64,000 nt of DNA from Pyrococcus kukulkanii (lineage in GTDB: Archaea; Methanobacteriota_B; Thermococci; Thermococcales; Thermococcaceae), in assembly GCF_041647995.1 (NCBI RefSeq), contig NZ_JARRIB010000004.1, forward strand, positions 62,001 through 126,000, given 5' to 3'. The notes beneath the pieces were generated by a model. It saw nothing but the letters and a program-made list of their open reading frames with translations, did no database searches and was not told the origin of the DNA. Positions within the stretch are counted from its first letter, which is position 1. Each line of letters opens with the position of its first letter. A program made the position numbers and the translations under genes. Positions 63,855 through 64,000 of the stretch are shown one piece after another.

Positions 63855-64000
63855 TTAGACCCCTCCAATGATATCTCTAAGGGGAACTATTTTTACACCT
63901 TCCTCTTCGAGCTTTTTCCTTATGTACGCTGTTATCTCCACGGCCTTTGGAGTATCTCCGTGAACGCATATCGTGTCAACCTTTAGCTCGACCCACTCCC
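63855..64000 (-). CDS. pxpA: 5-oxoprolinase subunit A (PxpA, LamB/YcsF), C-terminal part
   Basis: The minus strand reads [19 protein letters not shown] and ends [17 protein letters not shown] at a TAA at 63855. CVHGDTPxAV is the conserved end of LamB/YcsF proteins. The rest lies beyond the right edge. It is followed by the toxin-antitoxin pair and then pxpB and pxpC. Confidence 0.9.
   Translation of the reverse strand, partial: EWVELKVDTICVHGDTPKAVEITAYIRKKLEEEGVKIVPLRDIIGGV

Overview
The window comes from a hyperthermophilic archaeon of the order Thermococcales, almost certainly the genus Pyrococcus. It carries an archaeal eIF-5A, a Nep1 and an NMD3-like protein, a dye-linked proline dehydrogenase pair, a SudA/SudB (NfnLS-type) flavoprotein pair, a group 4 NiFe hydrogenase joined to an Mrp/Mnh antiporter, a C/D-box guide RNA, TATA-type promoters and strong GGAGGTG-like Shine-Dalgarno sites. 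The gene set, notably the formate-dehydrogenase-linked hydrogenase, fits P. horikoshii/P. abyssi-like species or Thermococcus onnurineus better than P. furiosus; this is from memory of those genomes, not a search.

Layout. 0-1.3 kb: the 5' end of a molybdopterin oxidoreductase running off the left edge, two small genes and one frameshifted gene. 1.4-5.9 kb: proline uptake (PutP with a tiny partner) and oxidation (proline dehydrogenase alpha/beta). 6.0-11.2 kb: a four-gene ABC-2 export operon with a large surface NEW3-type protein. 11.2-22.6 kb: aromatic aminotransferase, an NSS transporter with a 30-residue partner, an operon (phosphoesterase, two unknowns, rpiA, NSUN-type methyltransferase), nep1, eIF-5A, a metallo-beta-lactamase protein and a NifX-like protein. 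23.2-33.2 kb: NMD3, cutA, a C/D-box sRNA, sudAB and metG, flanked by two inverted copies of a cassette made of a secreted helical protein and a membrane-anchored winged-helix regulator. 33.3-35.5 kb: an RNA methyltransferase, then GC-rich relics that look like tnpB 3' ends with structured RNA. 35.5-38.6 kb: two ferredoxin-containing MinD-like ATPases and a radical SAM protein, which share a TTAGG-n4-CCTAA operator with the NifX-like gene. 38.7-42.9 kb: a secreted protein, several decayed genes and a TetR regulator.

43.0-58.1 kb is the main functional block: formate dehydrogenase (W/Mo, [4Fe-4S]), an electron-transfer ferredoxin, a six-subunit membrane hydrogenase, seven Mrp/Mnh-type antiporter subunits, a nucleotidyltransferase-like protein, MobA, and convergently HycI, the hydrogenase maturation protease. 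Together they would oxidise formate, evolve H2 and pump Na+/H+.

58.2-64 kb: an encapsulin-type ferritin-like protein without a shell gene, DUF424, a decayed archaeal ATPase, a DUF1464 kinase-like protein, an ABC-2 permease relic, and the pxp (5-oxoprolinase) operon into which a VapBC-like toxin-antitoxin pair is inserted. No tRNA, rRNA or CRISPR array was seen.
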